Part shown: one piece after another, positions 26,325 through 35,860 of the stretch | How positions within the stretch are numbered: position 1 is the stretch's first letter | Layout: each line of letters starts with the position of its first letter | Assembly: GCF_040270295.1 (NCBI RefSeq) | Contig: NZ_JBELOE010000239.1 | DNA length: 64,000 nt | Strand: one strand, 5' to 3' | Origin: Catenovulum sediminis | GTDB lineage: Bacteria > Pseudomonadota > Gammaproteobacteria > Enterobacterales > Alteromonadaceae | The notes under the pieces: model-generated | What the model saw: the letters and a program-made list of their open reading frames with translations, nothing else | Database searches by the model: none | What the model was told of the DNA's origin: nothing | Program-made: the position numbers and the translations under genes

Positions 26325-27563
26325 TTATTTTCTAATAAAACCAATTTTACCCGGATTCATAGTGGTTGAAATTGGGTTTTCAACTAATGAATGATCGGCC
26401 GTACTGTACACTTTAATACCTGGATTATTAGTACTGTTTACGCTGATCCATAATTGATTACGATCATCCAAAGCAATATCACTAATCCCTTCATCATCCG
26501 CTAAACCGGATGCGACATTTGTATTGATAATATCACCGGTCGTTGGGTTAAATTGGTATAAAGCAGAAACCGTCGGCCAACCAGAGCCGGCATAAAAATA
26601 ACCAGTTTGATTATTTACAATCACAGCTTCTGTAATTTTGTCCGTTGTATTGCCATCAATGTCAGCCGCATTTAATACCTCTGTTAATGTGTAATCAGCT
26701 AGGTTTACTTTTTCTATTTTACTTTCTGATAAATCAACAGACGAAAAGCCTGATTCAGTTGTCACATACAAGCTATTATCATAAACATACAAACTATCAC
26801 TTTTTGGATTAAATCCAGCTAGCGGAATCCCTTTTACTGAATCAGAGCTATCTGCATTGGTTTCGAGTTCTTCACCTGTTTCTGTGTCAAATACCGCTAG
26901 GTAGCTTGTTTGCGGCTCCCAAGAAAGCATACGCTGCATAACTACAAATAACTTACCACCGGCAATAATTGCATCCGAAGCGTGAGGTGACGTTTCAATT
27001 GAATCGTCCGTTATGTAAGCAGATATGTCAATTTCACCGGTTATAAAATCAGCCGCACTTGTCGCTTGAGGATTAACAATCAATACCTTGTCAGAACCAT
27101 AACGTACGATAAATGCTTTTGAGTCGTTCAAAAATACAATTTTATAAGGGTTGCCAGAAACTTCTTCACCCGCTTGTTGAGTTGAATAGCTATATATTGG
27201 TTGTTCAATATCAGCTGCATCATATTTTTCAATGGTATCAATAGAAAGTCTACCAATATGGTAGATTTCAGATTGATAGGTATTAATGGTGTAATCTGAT
27301 TTGTCTTTTACGTATAAACCTTCCGTTAATTCGAACGTTTCAGTATCAATCAATACCACCTGAGACGATGAATAATCTGGCGCTACGGTTTGCACCACAG
27401 CACCACTCACTGGCGACTCTTTTGCCTGTTCGTCATTATCGTCACTATTAATATCGCAACCTGCTAGCGCGATAATAGAAGCCAACAGGCTGAGTTTTAA
27501 TATTCCTTTTTGTATTACACCCTTTTTTATTAAACCCTTTTTTATTGCGCCATGTTTTGTCAT
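26325..27563 (-). CDS. Beta-propeller-like surface lipoprotein paired with BtuB (BtuG-like)
   Basis: A 412-residue lipoprotein with lipobox IALAGC (Cys36). Its N-terminus contains an odd triple IKKG/IQKG repeat before the signal core. The mature part is a series of beta-rich units of about 45 residues (YSSSQVVLIDTETFELT, SYLAVFDTETGEEL, DSLYVYDNSLYVTTESGF, ISDIALDDRNQLWISV, GIKVYSTADHSLV), as in a seven-bladed propeller. It starts on the base next to the stop of the TonB receptor, so it shares its riboswitch-controlled transcript. In Bacteroidetes the equivalent pair is BtuB with the high-affinity B12-binding propeller lipoprotein BtuG. A similar capture role is inferred here; homology has not been tested. 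Confidence 0.75.
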   Translation of the reverse strand: MTKHGAIKKGLIKKGVIQKGILKLSLLASIIALAGCDINSDDNDEQAKESPVSGAVVQTVAPDYSSSQVVLIDTETFELTEGLYVKDKSDYTINTYQSEIYHIGRLSIDTIEKYDAADIEQPIYSYSTQQAGEEVSGNPYKIVFLNDSKAFIVRYGSDKVLIVNPQATSAADFITGEIDISAYITDDSIETSPHASDAIIAGGKLFVVMQRMLSWEPQTSYLAVFDTETGEELETNADSSDSVKGIPLAGFNPKSDSLYVYDNSLYVTTESGFSSVDLSESKIEKVNLADYTLTEVLNAADIDGNTTDKITEAVIVNNQTGYFYAGSGWPTVSALYQFNPTTGDIINTNVASGLADDEGISDIALDDRNQLWISVNSTNNPGIKVYSTADHSLVENPISTTMNPGKIGFIRK

Positions 27564-29579
27564 TTATATTTCCTCGATTGATAATTTAATTTGAAAACTT
27601 CGACCTACAGCAGGCCGGTTTGCTAAATCTTGATAAGACTCGTCAAATAAATTTTTAATTGCCAAACTTGCATGGATATTGTCTTTTTCCCAATTCAGCA
27701 TCAGATCAGACACCCACCTGTCAGCTGGATTACCTTTTTTGTTTTGTTGATTAGTTTCAATTAAATTTGTACGCGAATAATAAAGCGCAGCGTCGTATGC
27801 ACTGACAAAACTGGCAGACCAACTATTAGATATTTGATAATGCATGCCCAATTGGTATTGCTCGTGATAAATGCCAGGCAGTTTTTTATGGTTAAACGCT
27901 GGAGTAGGTGAGTGCGTAGTACTGTCGATAAAATGGCTACTCGCCGAAAGTTGCAATGCTTTAGATAAATCGTACTGTAGTTGCAACTCAAGACCGTATA
28001 CATCTGCCTGACTTACATTTTCGTACGAACCAACATTGCGAGCGTTATAAATAGCGACAATCGCATTTTCTACATCTTGTTGGTAAAGACTCGTCTGCCA
28101 TTCAAATGCGTTGAATGCTTGCGCGAAAGAAACGGATAGACTATTGGATGTTTCGGCCAGAAGATCTTCATTACCTTTTAATAGGCCTCTGTCACCAAAT
28201 CGTTCAAATAAATTAGGTGTACGCGCACCTTGGCTCAATTGCGCTGAGATAGTGAGCGGGGATAACCAAGTATTTTGCAAATCGTATGATAGACCTGTTT
28301 CAAAGGTAACATAGCTTTTATTGGCTGTTTTATCGGACACATCCTGATTGGTTTCAGAAACCAATTGATTGATCTGATTGTCATTAGATTCATTCAATTG
28401 GTTTAACAATAAATAACCGGTTAGCGTGTTGGGCAATATCATCCAGTCAAATCGGCTGCCCAAATGTATTTGTTGCTGTCTGGCTTTAACATCACAGCCA
28501 GATCCCCCATTACATGGTCGGCTTTCGCCGTTATATATTGAGTTAGATTCGAATTCTTGATGGTTATACTTTAAATAAGGTGTGATTGTGAGTGAGTCAA
28601 ATATCCAAAAAGAAGTTAAATTAACAGCAAATTTATCGGTTTGATAATCAAAAACTTGGTTTGTGTTACTATTTGCCCGATTAATAAAACGCTCGTTTTT
28701 ATCTTCAAAATAACTTTCAATATTAATTGAATTTAATGCCCCATTAGCAAGCAACCAATCATCATTAACAGAAAAACGCCGGCTATTGCTCTTTAAAGCT
28801 GAGTAATTTGTAGCTAAATTGCTTTGATAATTAGGCAGGTTTTTATCCTGCTGGTTAAATTGAAAACTCAATTTAAATTGATGTGCAGACCAGTTAAAAC
28901 TGTTATTAATATAAACACTCAACTTTTCAAATTGATTATTTTTTAACGGCTCATTACGTGGATTGTTCGGATCATCTATTGGTTGCGGGACTGGGTAGGT
29001 ATAGTCATTGTCACTCGTGAGGTAATTTATCCCCGCCGTGATTTGCTGATTAGCAATAATATTAGAAATTAAAAGGGATCCCTGATAAAAGCCAAAACGA
29101 CCAGCGCCAGCCGAAACACGGGTTAATGCTTTGTTTGGATCATAAGTATTGATACGGATCACACCACCAATCGGTGTACTACCTGTACCTAGGGCTTGGT
29201 TTTTACTGATTTCAATACTTTGTATATGTTCGGTTGGAATTTGGTTTAAATCAAAACCACCAAATTGGCTATCGTTAATCAGTTGACCGTCAATATAAAG
29301 TTGAACTTGTTTGCTGGTAGAGCCACGCATGGATACATCAACCTGATTACCTAAGCCGCTGACTTCACGAATTTGTAATCCATTGGTTTTCTTTAAAACA
29401 TCTGCAACAGTGGCGCCCGCTTGCAAAAGCTCATCACGCTGAATCAGTGTATAATTGGCCGGATTAGAGTAAGCAAAACCTGAAATTTCAATAACTTCGG
29501 TTTGCGCAGCGTTTGCTGCAACACAACTAACAAAACAAACGCTTAAAAGAGTTTTACTGAAGACTTTTTTTATAAACAT
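27564..29579 (-). CDS. btuB: TonB-dependent vitamin B12 receptor
   Basis: Outer-membrane TonB-dependent transporter of 671 residues. The ATG at 29579 follows an AGGGG ribosome site and opens a signal peptide ending VAANAAQ; an upstream in-frame start at 29645 would lie inside the riboswitch. Plug motifs: ATVADVLKKTNGLQIREVSG, VDVSMRGSTSKQVQLYIDG, PTEHIQSIEISKN and GTGSTPIGGVIRI. The barrel ends with LAIKNLFDESYQDLANRPAVG. The last residues, LSIEEI, do not include the usual terminal aromatic. The cobalamin riboswitch in its leader supports B12 or another corrinoid as ligand. The next gene, a propeller-like lipoprotein, begins immediately. Confidence 0.9.
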   Translation of the reverse strand: MFIKKVFSKTLLSVCFVSCVAANAAQTEVIEISGFAYSNPANYTLIQRDELLQAGATVADVLKKTNGLQIREVSGLGNQVDVSMRGSTSKQVQLYIDGQLINDSQFGGFDLNQIPTEHIQSIEISKNQALGTGSTPIGGVIRINTYDPNKALTRVSAGAGRFGFYQGSLLISNIIANQQITAGINYLTSDNDYTYPVPQPIDDPNNPRNEPLKNNQFEKLSVYINNSFNWSAHQFKLSFQFNQQDKNLPNYQSNLATNYSALKSNSRRFSVNDDWLLANGALNSINIESYFEDKNERFINRANSNTNQVFDYQTDKFAVNLTSFWIFDSLTITPYLKYNHQEFESNSIYNGESRPCNGGSGCDVKARQQQIHLGSRFDWMILPNTLTGYLLLNQLNESNDNQINQLVSETNQDVSDKTANKSYVTFETGLSYDLQNTWLSPLTISAQLSQGARTPNLFERFGDRGLLKGNEDLLAETSNSLSVSFAQAFNAFEWQTSLYQQDVENAIVAIYNARNVGSYENVSQADVYGLELQLQYDLSKALQLSASSHFIDSTTHSPTPAFNHKKLPGIYHEQYQLGMHYQISNSWSASFVSAYDAALYYSRTNLIETNQQNKKGNPADRWVSDLMLNWEKDNIHASLAIKNLFDESYQDLANRPAVGRSFQIKLSIEEI

Positions 29580-29590
29580 TTTTACCCCTG

Positions 29591-29609
29591 GTATTGCCCG
29601 CCGCAATAC
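29591..29609 (-). promoter_or_regulatory. Hairpin next to the btuB ribosome site
   Basis: GTATTGC and GCAATAC form a seven-base-pair stem with a five-base loop, ending two bases before the AGGGG ribosome site (29584-29589). It is well placed to be the expression platform by which the riboswitch controls translation. Confidence 0.55.
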
Positions 29610-29621
29610 GGTTGTTCTGTT

Positions 29622-29805
29622 GTAGGCCGGTATCCGGGCTCTCAATGGATAAAATATCCAACTTGCATCCTTCCCATGTTAAACACAGTGGATTGAGTTA
29701 ACTCAAAAGCAAGCTTTCATTGATTACCGTTGCGGGGGCAGCGATGGGATTACACCATACTTCCCGTTTAACTTTAGTGAAAAAACCACGTAAAGCACCT
29801 ATAAC
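29622..29805 (-). ncRNA. Cobalamin riboswitch ahead of btuB
   Basis: On the minus strand, GGGAAGTATGG (29755-29765) is followed by GCCCCCGCAACGGTAATC (29724-29741) and the closing box AGAGCCCGGATACCGGCC (29625-29642). These are the canonical conserved boxes of the cobalamin riboswitch. It controls the receptor and, by overlap, the lipoprotein after it. Confidence 0.95.
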
Positions 29806-30010
29806 GAATGGCGCGCACTTTAATGCGATAATCGCATTTCGTCAAATATAAATTATCATTCGCCTAGAATTAATGAATATTTATTCACTTTTTATAAATA
29901 TATATCCATTTATTTTGCTTAAATTTGTCTAAATTCTGTTAACTGCCCAAAGTCTCGTGTATTATATGTGCAGTTCATTTTTAAGTAGACAATATTAGGA
30001 AGCTCATTAC
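29806..30010. other. Divergent promoter region of btuB and aspC
   Basis: About 205 AT-rich bases separate the btuB riboswitch from aspC. It must contain both promoters. The AGGA at 29997-30000 is the aspC ribosome site. No further structure was recognised. Confidence 0.4.
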
Positions 30011-31207
30011 ATGTTTCAACAAATAACTGCTTTACCGCCAGATCCGTTATTGGGCATTGCTGCTGCATTTAAACAAGATACAAACCCTAAGAAAGTAGAT
30101 TTAGGTGTTGGTGTTTATAAAACAGAAGATGGCAAAACGCCTATTTTGACCAGCGTGCAAAAAGCACTGCAGATTCTATTAGATACCGAAGCGTCAAAAT
30201 CATATATCCAGCCTCGTGGTAATCAGGCATTTTTAGATGGCATGGAAAAACTGGTTTTGGGTAATGATAATCCATTAATCAGCTCTGGCCGTGTTGAAAG
30301 TGTTCAGGCGCCAGGTGGTACAGGTTCATTAAAATTAGGTTTCCAGTTAATTAAACGTAGTAATCCAAATGCTAAAATTTGGGTTAGCGGTCCAACTTGG
30401 GCAAACCACGTTGCACTCATAAAATCAACAGGTTTAGACCACGCTGAGTATCCTTATTACGATAAGAAAAACAACGCATTAAAAGCAGATGAAATGCTTG
30501 AAGCGTTAGCGCAATTAGGTCCGAATGATGTGGTGTTATTACATGGTTGTTGTCATAACCCAACCGGTGAAGATTTAACACCTGAGTTGTGGAGTAAAAT
30601 TACCGAGTTAGCTTTAGAAAAAGGTTTTTTACCTTTTATTGATATTGCTTATCAAGGTTTCGGTCAGGATTTAGATACAGACGTAGCTGGCGTACGTGAA
30701 TTATTAAGCAAAGTACCAGAAGCTTTAATCGCAACTTCATGTTCTAAAAACTTTGGTTTATACCGTGAACGTACTGGTTTAATAACAACAGTAAGCGAAA
30801 CACCTGAGCTTGCAGCTGCAGCTTTATCGCACGTTCTTAATATAGCGCGTGAAATTTATTCAATGCCGCCTTCATACGGTGGTGCTGCAGTCGGTATCAT
30901 TTTACAAGATCAAGCGTTAACCACCGAATGGAAAGGTGAGCTTGCTGAGATGTGTGCTCGCATGCGTACATTACGTTCAATGCTAGTGAATAAAATCCAC
31001 GAACGAGGTGTTGACGAAGATTTCAGTTTTATCAACCGTCAAAATGGTATGTTTACTTTCTTAGGGATTACTCCAGAGCAAGTACAAGCCATTCGAGACG
31101 AATATGCAATTTATATGGCGGGTAGCAGCCGTATCAATATTGCAGGTATCTCATCTTCAAATGTTGATTATATTGCAGATGCAGTGGCCGCAATTTTGAA
31201 AAAATAA
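30011..31207 (+). CDS. aspC: Aspartate / aromatic amino acid aminotransferase
   Basis: PLP-dependent class-I aminotransferase interconverting aspartate or aromatic amino acids with their 2-oxo acids. The 398 residues match AspC/TyrB in length and run from FQQITALPPDPLLGIAAAF through VDLGVGVYKTEDGKTPIL, LLHGCCHNPTGEDLTPE and the PLP lysine, Lys246 in SCSKNFGLYRERTG, to the substrate-binding Arg in SSRINIAGI. AspC and TyrB are hard to separate by eye. It has its own ribosome site (TTAGGAAGC) and a strong terminator, so it is monocistronic. Confidence 0.92.
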   Translation: MFQQITALPPDPLLGIAAAFKQDTNPKKVDLGVGVYKTEDGKTPILTSVQKALQILLDTEASKSYIQPRGNQAFLDGMEKLVLGNDNPLISSGRVESVQAPGGTGSLKLGFQLIKRSNPNAKIWVSGPTWANHVALIKSTGLDHAEYPYYDKKNNALKADEMLEALAQLGPNDVVLLHGCCHNPTGEDLTPELWSKITELALEKGFLPFIDIAYQGFGQDLDTDVAGVRELLSKVPEALIATSCSKNFGLYRERTGLITTVSETPELAAAALSHVLNIAREIYSMPPSYGGAAVGIILQDQALTTEWKGELAEMCARMRTLRSMLVNKIHERGVDEDFSFINRQNGMFTFLGITPEQVQAIRDEYAIYMAGSSRINIAGISSSNVDYIADAVAAILKK

Positions 31208-31236
31208 AAATCTGTTAATTTTTCAAAATTATATTG

Positions 31237-31268
31237 AAAATGCCTGTTTTTACAGGCATTTTTGTTTT
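31237..31268 (+). terminator. Rho-independent terminator of aspC
   Basis: AAAATGCCTG (31237-31246) pairs with CAGGCATTTT (31253-31262) around a six-base loop, followed by a T-rich tract, 30 bases after the aspC stop. Confidence 0.9.
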
Positions 31269-31297
31269 ATGGCTCGGAAAAGTACAAAGGTTAAAAA

Positions 31298-31897
31298 ATG
31301 GATAGGTTTAAATCACTCATATGTTTATTACTTGTCACTCTGACATTATCGGCTTGCTCTACAAGACAAGCGGGTGAGAAATTCTCGGGATCTACGGAAC
31401 AGCGACTGGTGACCTACAGCATTAATGAAATAGCCAAAGGTTTTGCGAAAGAGCCATTACAGTTATTAATTGAACAACCTATATTTATTGAAAGCCATTT
31501 TGTCGTTAAAAACGAAGTTGTCAATTACGCAGAAGCGCGAATTAAAAGCCAGTTAGCAGAGTCATTTAAAGTTAAGTTTGTTGATGGCAATCAGGCAAAC
31601 ACCTTAATAGATTATCAACCGGCGAATTATAAATTGGATTTATTTTTTACTTCGCTTGGAACGGACAGAGATCAAGCTGGCTTTTCATTTCCGATCATTA
31701 ATTTAAGTGAACCAGAAAGAAGCACCTCAATCAGTGTACTGGCCGTCGATATGTACCACGGTATCTCAGAATGCCATTATGTATTAGTCGATCTAAAAAC
31801 GCAGGAAATTATGTTGCGCGGTAAAGTATCTTCTCGCGTGCGCACGGATAAATTTACAACACCCATATTCAGTTTTCCTTTGTCTGATTTAGATTAA
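31298..31897 (+). CDS. Uncharacterised lipoprotein
   Basis: A 199-residue protein that I do not recognise. The N-terminus is a lipoprotein signal (LICLLLVTLTLSAC, Cys20). The mature part is mixed alpha/beta with YKLDLFFTSLGTDRDQAGFSFPIINLSE and ECHYVLVDLKTQEIMLRGKVSSRVRTDKF, a pattern seen in small periplasmic domains that may bind partner proteins. It stands alone between the aspC terminator and the PhoX-family gene. Confidence 0.75.
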   Translation: MDRFKSLICLLLVTLTLSACSTRQAGEKFSGSTEQRLVTYSINEIAKGFAKEPLQLLIEQPIFIESHFVVKNEVVNYAEARIKSQLAESFKVKFVDGNQANTLIDYQPANYKLDLFFTSLGTDRDQAGFSFPIINLSEPERSTSISVLAVDMYHGISECHYVLVDLKTQEIMLRGKVSSRVRTDKFTTPIFSFPLSDLD

Positions 31898-32041
31898 GCG
31901 TCTGTACTGGATTAATAATACGAAAGATTAAGTTTTTATTAAACTTAACGACTTAAAAAAAACTGTAAACAAAACTACTTTTTTCTCCTGCATTCTTCCC
32001 GTGATTTTTAATTAACTATTAGAAAAGTCACGGGGACATAC

Positions 32042-33928
32042 ATGTTACAAAAATCAAAAATTACAAAAGCAATTCTAGCATCATTGTTTGCATCCACTTT
32101 GATGACGGCTTGTACTATTGAAGGCGACCTTGAAGAAGAGCAAGGTCCAAAAGGTGAGCAGGGCGAACCGGGCAGAGACGGTATTGATGGGCAAGACGGT
32201 GCAGATGGACAAGATGGTGTAGACGGCCAAGACGGTTTACCCGGCGTTGGCAGTTCAACGATTGGCTTAACGCGCTTTGCAACTGTACCTTTAGGTGCTG
32301 AAGTAACGGGTGCATATGTAACTTCAGAAGGTGATTTATTTTTCAACGTACAACACCCAGACGACACCAACACGACAGAAGATCACAACGGTGATGTGAT
32401 TAACCGTGGTACGGTCGGTGCGGTTTATGGTATCAATGTCAACAAGTTACCGATGAGTTTTGCGTCATTGCCAGTTGCACAAACACAAGAAGAAATGGAA
32501 TCGGTTCGTGTTGCAGCAGGTGAATATCACGTATTGGGCCAAAATGGTGATACATTTGATGGTACTTTACCAAATGGTTTAGGCGTTATCATGGATATCC
32601 AAGGTCAACAAAAAGTGGTTGAAACAGATATGCCTGACTTTAACGGCTTCATCGAAACTGGCACAGATGAAGGTTATTTGTATACCAACTGGGAATATAT
32701 TCCGGGTGGCATGAGTAGAATGCAGCTTAAGAAAAACGATGATAATCAGTGGGATATCTTAGACGTTGAAATGATCGATTTCTCAAGCGTGCATGGTACG
32801 GCAGCAAACTGTTTTGGTTCTGTTACGCCTTGGAATACACCATTGACATCAGAAGAGTGGACAATTGATGACGACAATGGCCGCACGTCTGCTGGTTGGA
32901 ATACACGCGCTGACTCGTTTGCTCAATCTGGTTTAAATGGCTATTTAAATGGTGATTCTGTTTTCCCTAATCCATATCGTTATGGTTACATCGTAGAAGT
33001 AACAGATGCAGCAGGCGATACACCAACTCCGGTAAAACATTTCACAATAGGCCGTGTTGAGCATGAAAACTCGGTTGTTATGCCTGATGAGCGCACTGTT
33101 TATACCACACAGGATGATACGGGTGGTTTGTTATTGAAATTTGTAGCTGACCAAGCGCAAGATTTATCATCTGGTACTTTGTACGCAGCTAAGTTAACTC
33201 AAGATGCTAACTCTAATGATCCATTGGTAACAGGTTTTGACGTAACTTGGGTTGAACTAGCGCATGGTACTAACGCCGATATCGAAGCTTGGGTCGCGCA
33301 GTTTGATAATATTGCAGCAGAACCAGACAGTGACGCATACGTAGAAAAATACCTAACTTTAGCTGATGTGCAAGCATGGGCGGCAGGTGAAACCAATTAC
33401 CCTACGATTGAAAACGGTGGTAATGCAACCACTGCGGGTATGGCTATGGATAACCGAGTTGCGTTTATCGAAACACGTCAAGCGGCTAAAGTAAAAGGCG
33501 CAACGGCAGAGTTCCGTAAACTTGAAGGTATCAATGTAAACTACAACCGTGCGCTAGAAGCGGTTGAAGGTGTTGATATGGTTGCCGGTGAAGACGTAAC
33601 GGATGCGTACGTATATTTCGCAATATCAGACATTGACAGCACAATGACAGACGGTCAAGGCGACATTCAACTAAACACACGCGTTAAGGATTGTGGTGGT
33701 GTTTACCGTATGCGTTTAGAAGCAAATTACAATGTATCTCGTATTGAACCTGTATTAATGGGTGCAACTATGACCTCAGGTGTAAGTGGCTCTATGAAGT
33801 GTAATGTAAATGAAATTGCACAACCAGATAACGTATTGGTTTTAGACGACGGTCGCATCATGATTGGTGAAGATGGCTCTCAAACGAACAACACTTTATG
33901 GTTATATAACCCTAAAGCTGCTCGTTAA
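32042..33928 (+). CDS. PhoX-family (DUF839) lipoprotein with collagen-like segment
   Basis: A 628-residue secreted protein. Lipobox LMTAC puts the lipidated Cys at 24. Residues 35-68 have Gly at every third position (GPKGEQGEPGRDGIDGQDG onward), a collagen-like triple-helix segment of about twelve Gly-X-Y units. The rest follows the PhoX/DUF839 pattern: HGTAANCFGSVTPWNTPLTSEE, YRYGYIVEVTDA, GRVEHENSVVMPDERTVYTTQDDT and KCNVNEIAQPDNVLVLDDGRIMIGED. PhoX enzymes are calcium/iron phosphatases, and some DUF839 members have other or unknown roles. The collagen segment could trimerise the protein or hold the enzyme away from the membrane. It is followed by a terminator and then a di-haem lipoprotein gene. 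Confidence 0.85.
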   Translation: MLQKSKITKAILASLFASTLMTACTIEGDLEEEQGPKGEQGEPGRDGIDGQDGADGQDGVDGQDGLPGVGSSTIGLTRFATVPLGAEVTGAYVTSEGDLFFNVQHPDDTNTTEDHNGDVINRGTVGAVYGINVNKLPMSFASLPVAQTQEEMESVRVAAGEYHVLGQNGDTFDGTLPNGLGVIMDIQGQQKVVETDMPDFNGFIETGTDEGYLYTNWEYIPGGMSRMQLKKNDDNQWDILDVEMIDFSSVHGTAANCFGSVTPWNTPLTSEEWTIDDDNGRTSAGWNTRADSFAQSGLNGYLNGDSVFPNPYRYGYIVEVTDAAGDTPTPVKHFTIGRVEHENSVVMPDERTVYTTQDDTGGLLLKFVADQAQDLSSGTLYAAKLTQDANSNDPLVTGFDVTWVELAHGTNADIEAWVAQFDNIAAEPDSDAYVEKYLTLADVQAWAAGETNYPTIENGGNATTAGMAMDNRVAFIETRQAAKVKGATAEFRKLEGINVNYNRALEAVEGVDMVAGEDVTDAYVYFAISDIDSTMTDGQGDIQLNTRVKDCGGVYRMRLEANYNVSRIEPVLMGATMTSGVSGSMKCNVNEIAQPDNVLVLDDGRIMIGEDGSQTNNTLWLYNPKAAR

Positions 33929-33947
33929 TAAAATTAGTCGTTTTTTG

Positions 33948-33975
33948 AAAGGGCTGCATTTGCAGCCCTTTTTGC
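33948..33975 (+). terminator. Rho-independent terminator of the PhoX-family gene
   Basis: AAAGGGCTGCA (33948-33958) pairs with TGCAGCCCTTT (33961-33971) and is followed by TTTG, 20 bases after the stop. Confidence 0.9.
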
Positions 33976-33998
33976 GCTTTAAAAAGAAAGATAAAAAT

Positions 33999-35642
33999 AT
34001 GAAAACATATAAGTTAGTGACATCACTTATCGCCATACTCTGTCTGCAAGCTTGCACAGATCCTCATTCTACTGATAATTTAAAGAGTAACATTCAAAAT
34101 AAACCGGTAGATGAAAGTGTAACGAAAGAACAAGAATATCCCGCAACTGCTTATCTAAGAGAGGGTGAGATATTTAACCCTGAATCAGTTATTCCACCTC
34201 AATGTTACACAAAAACAGAAGGTGTGAATAATCCCTGTTACGTCTGTCATCAAACTTATCAAGACGAAAAACGACCAAATACAATGAATGACGGGGCTTT
34301 GCAGGGCGAGTATGCATTTTCTGATGTGGGTGCAAGTAATAGTTGGAAGAATCTATTTGTCGATAGAAGACAAAGCATTGCCAAAATATCAGATGATGTA
34401 ATTAAAAATTATATTGCGCAGGATAATTACGCCCCCTTTATCGAAAAATTAAAACAAGATACGAGTTGGCAAGGTATTGTGCCCGAGATACAAGATTTAG
34501 AAAATGCAGAAAAAGCGTTTGATGAAAATGGCTTAGCAAAAGATGGTAGCCATTGGGTAGCGTTTAATTACAAACCCTTTCCCAGTACCTTTTGGCCAAC
34601 GAATGGTTCTACCGGTGACGTAATGATACGACTACCAAAAGAATTTAGAGAGATAGAAGGGCAATACAGCCGCGATGTTTATTTTGCTAATTTAGCTTTG
34701 CTAGAAATTGCGATAAAAGATTTAGCACAAGTAAGCGTACCAGAAATTGATGAGAATATTATTCAGGTAGATTTAAATAAAGATAATAAGCTAAGCAAAA
34801 TTTCCACTGTACTGTCACAAGAAACTTATGTCGGGGATGCCAAAACAGTTGATTTGTATTCAATGTTATATCCTAAAGACACTGAATTATTACACACGGT
34901 CAGGTATTTAGGTTTTGATGAAAATGGAGAAATTACGTTATCAAAACGCATGAAAGAAGTGCGTTATATGCGCAAATATAGATTCCGCAATAGAGATTCA
35001 TTAAAAAGCGCATACTACAAAGAAGTTAAAGAAAAGCACTTTGAAAACCTACCTATAACAACACCGGCTGGTTACAAAGGCATAGGCAATGGATTTGGTT
35101 GGGCATTACAAGGTTTTATTGAAGACCAAAACGGAGATCTGCGCCGCCAGCAGCATGAAGAATTAGCTTATTGCAACGGCTGCCACAAAACAGTTGGCTC
35201 GACGATAGATCAAACTTTTTCTTTTGCCAGAAAAGTAGAAGGGGCGCAAGGATGGGGCTATATCAACCTCAAAGCAATAAAAGATGTTCCGAATGTTGGC
35301 GAGGAGCAGGGCGAATACTTAACCTACATGCAACGTGTGCGCGGCGGTGATGAATTTAGACAAAACAAAGAAATGCTTGCACTTTGGTTTAACGATAACG
35401 GGCAGGTTAATAAAGACAAAGTTGCAGCGCTAGACAATATATATCAGCTAATAATGCCCAGTACTGAACGCGCACTTAAACTAAATAAAGCTTATTTTAC
35501 GATTGTACAAGAGCAAAGCTTTATATTTGGTCGCGATGCAACCATAACGCCTGCAACCAATGTGCTAAAAGAAGTAGATGGCAGCATGCCACCATTACAC
35601 GCAGACAGTAGGTATAATTGGGATCTGCGTTTAAACTGGTAG
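33999..35642 (+). CDS. Di-haem c-type cytochrome-like lipoprotein
   Basis: The ATG at 33999, just after the terminator, opens a lipoprotein signal (TSLIAILCLQAC), giving 547 residues. An upstream in-frame start at 33864 lies inside the PhoX gene and is rejected. Two haem c attachment motifs are present: C80-Y-V-C83-H84 and C392-N-G-C395-H396. Between them are about 300 residues including WVAFNYKPFPSTFWPTNGSTGDVMIRL-like sequence (PSTFWPTNGSTGDVMIRLP) and RMKEVRYMRKYRFRNRD. I do not recognise a named family. The protein is probably a periplasmic-facing electron carrier or oxidoreductase. Its partner is unknown; the preceding PhoX-family lipoprotein is a candidate by position only. Confidence 0.85.
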   Translation: MKTYKLVTSLIAILCLQACTDPHSTDNLKSNIQNKPVDESVTKEQEYPATAYLREGEIFNPESVIPPQCYTKTEGVNNPCYVCHQTYQDEKRPNTMNDGALQGEYAFSDVGASNSWKNLFVDRRQSIAKISDDVIKNYIAQDNYAPFIEKLKQDTSWQGIVPEIQDLENAEKAFDENGLAKDGSHWVAFNYKPFPSTFWPTNGSTGDVMIRLPKEFREIEGQYSRDVYFANLALLEIAIKDLAQVSVPEIDENIIQVDLNKDNKLSKISTVLSQETYVGDAKTVDLYSMLYPKDTELLHTVRYLGFDENGEITLSKRMKEVRYMRKYRFRNRDSLKSAYYKEVKEKHFENLPITTPAGYKGIGNGFGWALQGFIEDQNGDLRRQQHEELAYCNGCHKTVGSTIDQTFSFARKVEGAQGWGYINLKAIKDVPNVGEEQGEYLTYMQRVRGGDEFRQNKEMLALWFNDNGQVNKDKVAALDNIYQLIMPSTERALKLNKAYFTIVQEQSFIFGRDATITPATNVLKEVDGSMPPLHADSRYNWDLRLNW

Positions 35643-35860
35643 TGAGCTGACAGTGAACTGTTAGCTTCACGCACAATCGTTTGTCTTGCGATAATTTATC
35701 CCCTTAGGTATCCACTTAGGGCACTAAATTGTCGTAAGATAAACTCCAATTTTTTGTAACACAGACTTCTAAACACCCGCTAATTTTGCGATTACATTCT
35801 TAACAGTGTTAACATAAACTCTGCATCGATATTTAATAAGCTGCATGGGAGGGATCTGAA

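Noticed and set aside
33864..33998. 45-codon upstream extension of the di-haem lipoprotein
   Set aside because: It would start inside the PhoX-family gene and cross its terminator; the ATG at 33999 opens directly on a lipoprotein signal.
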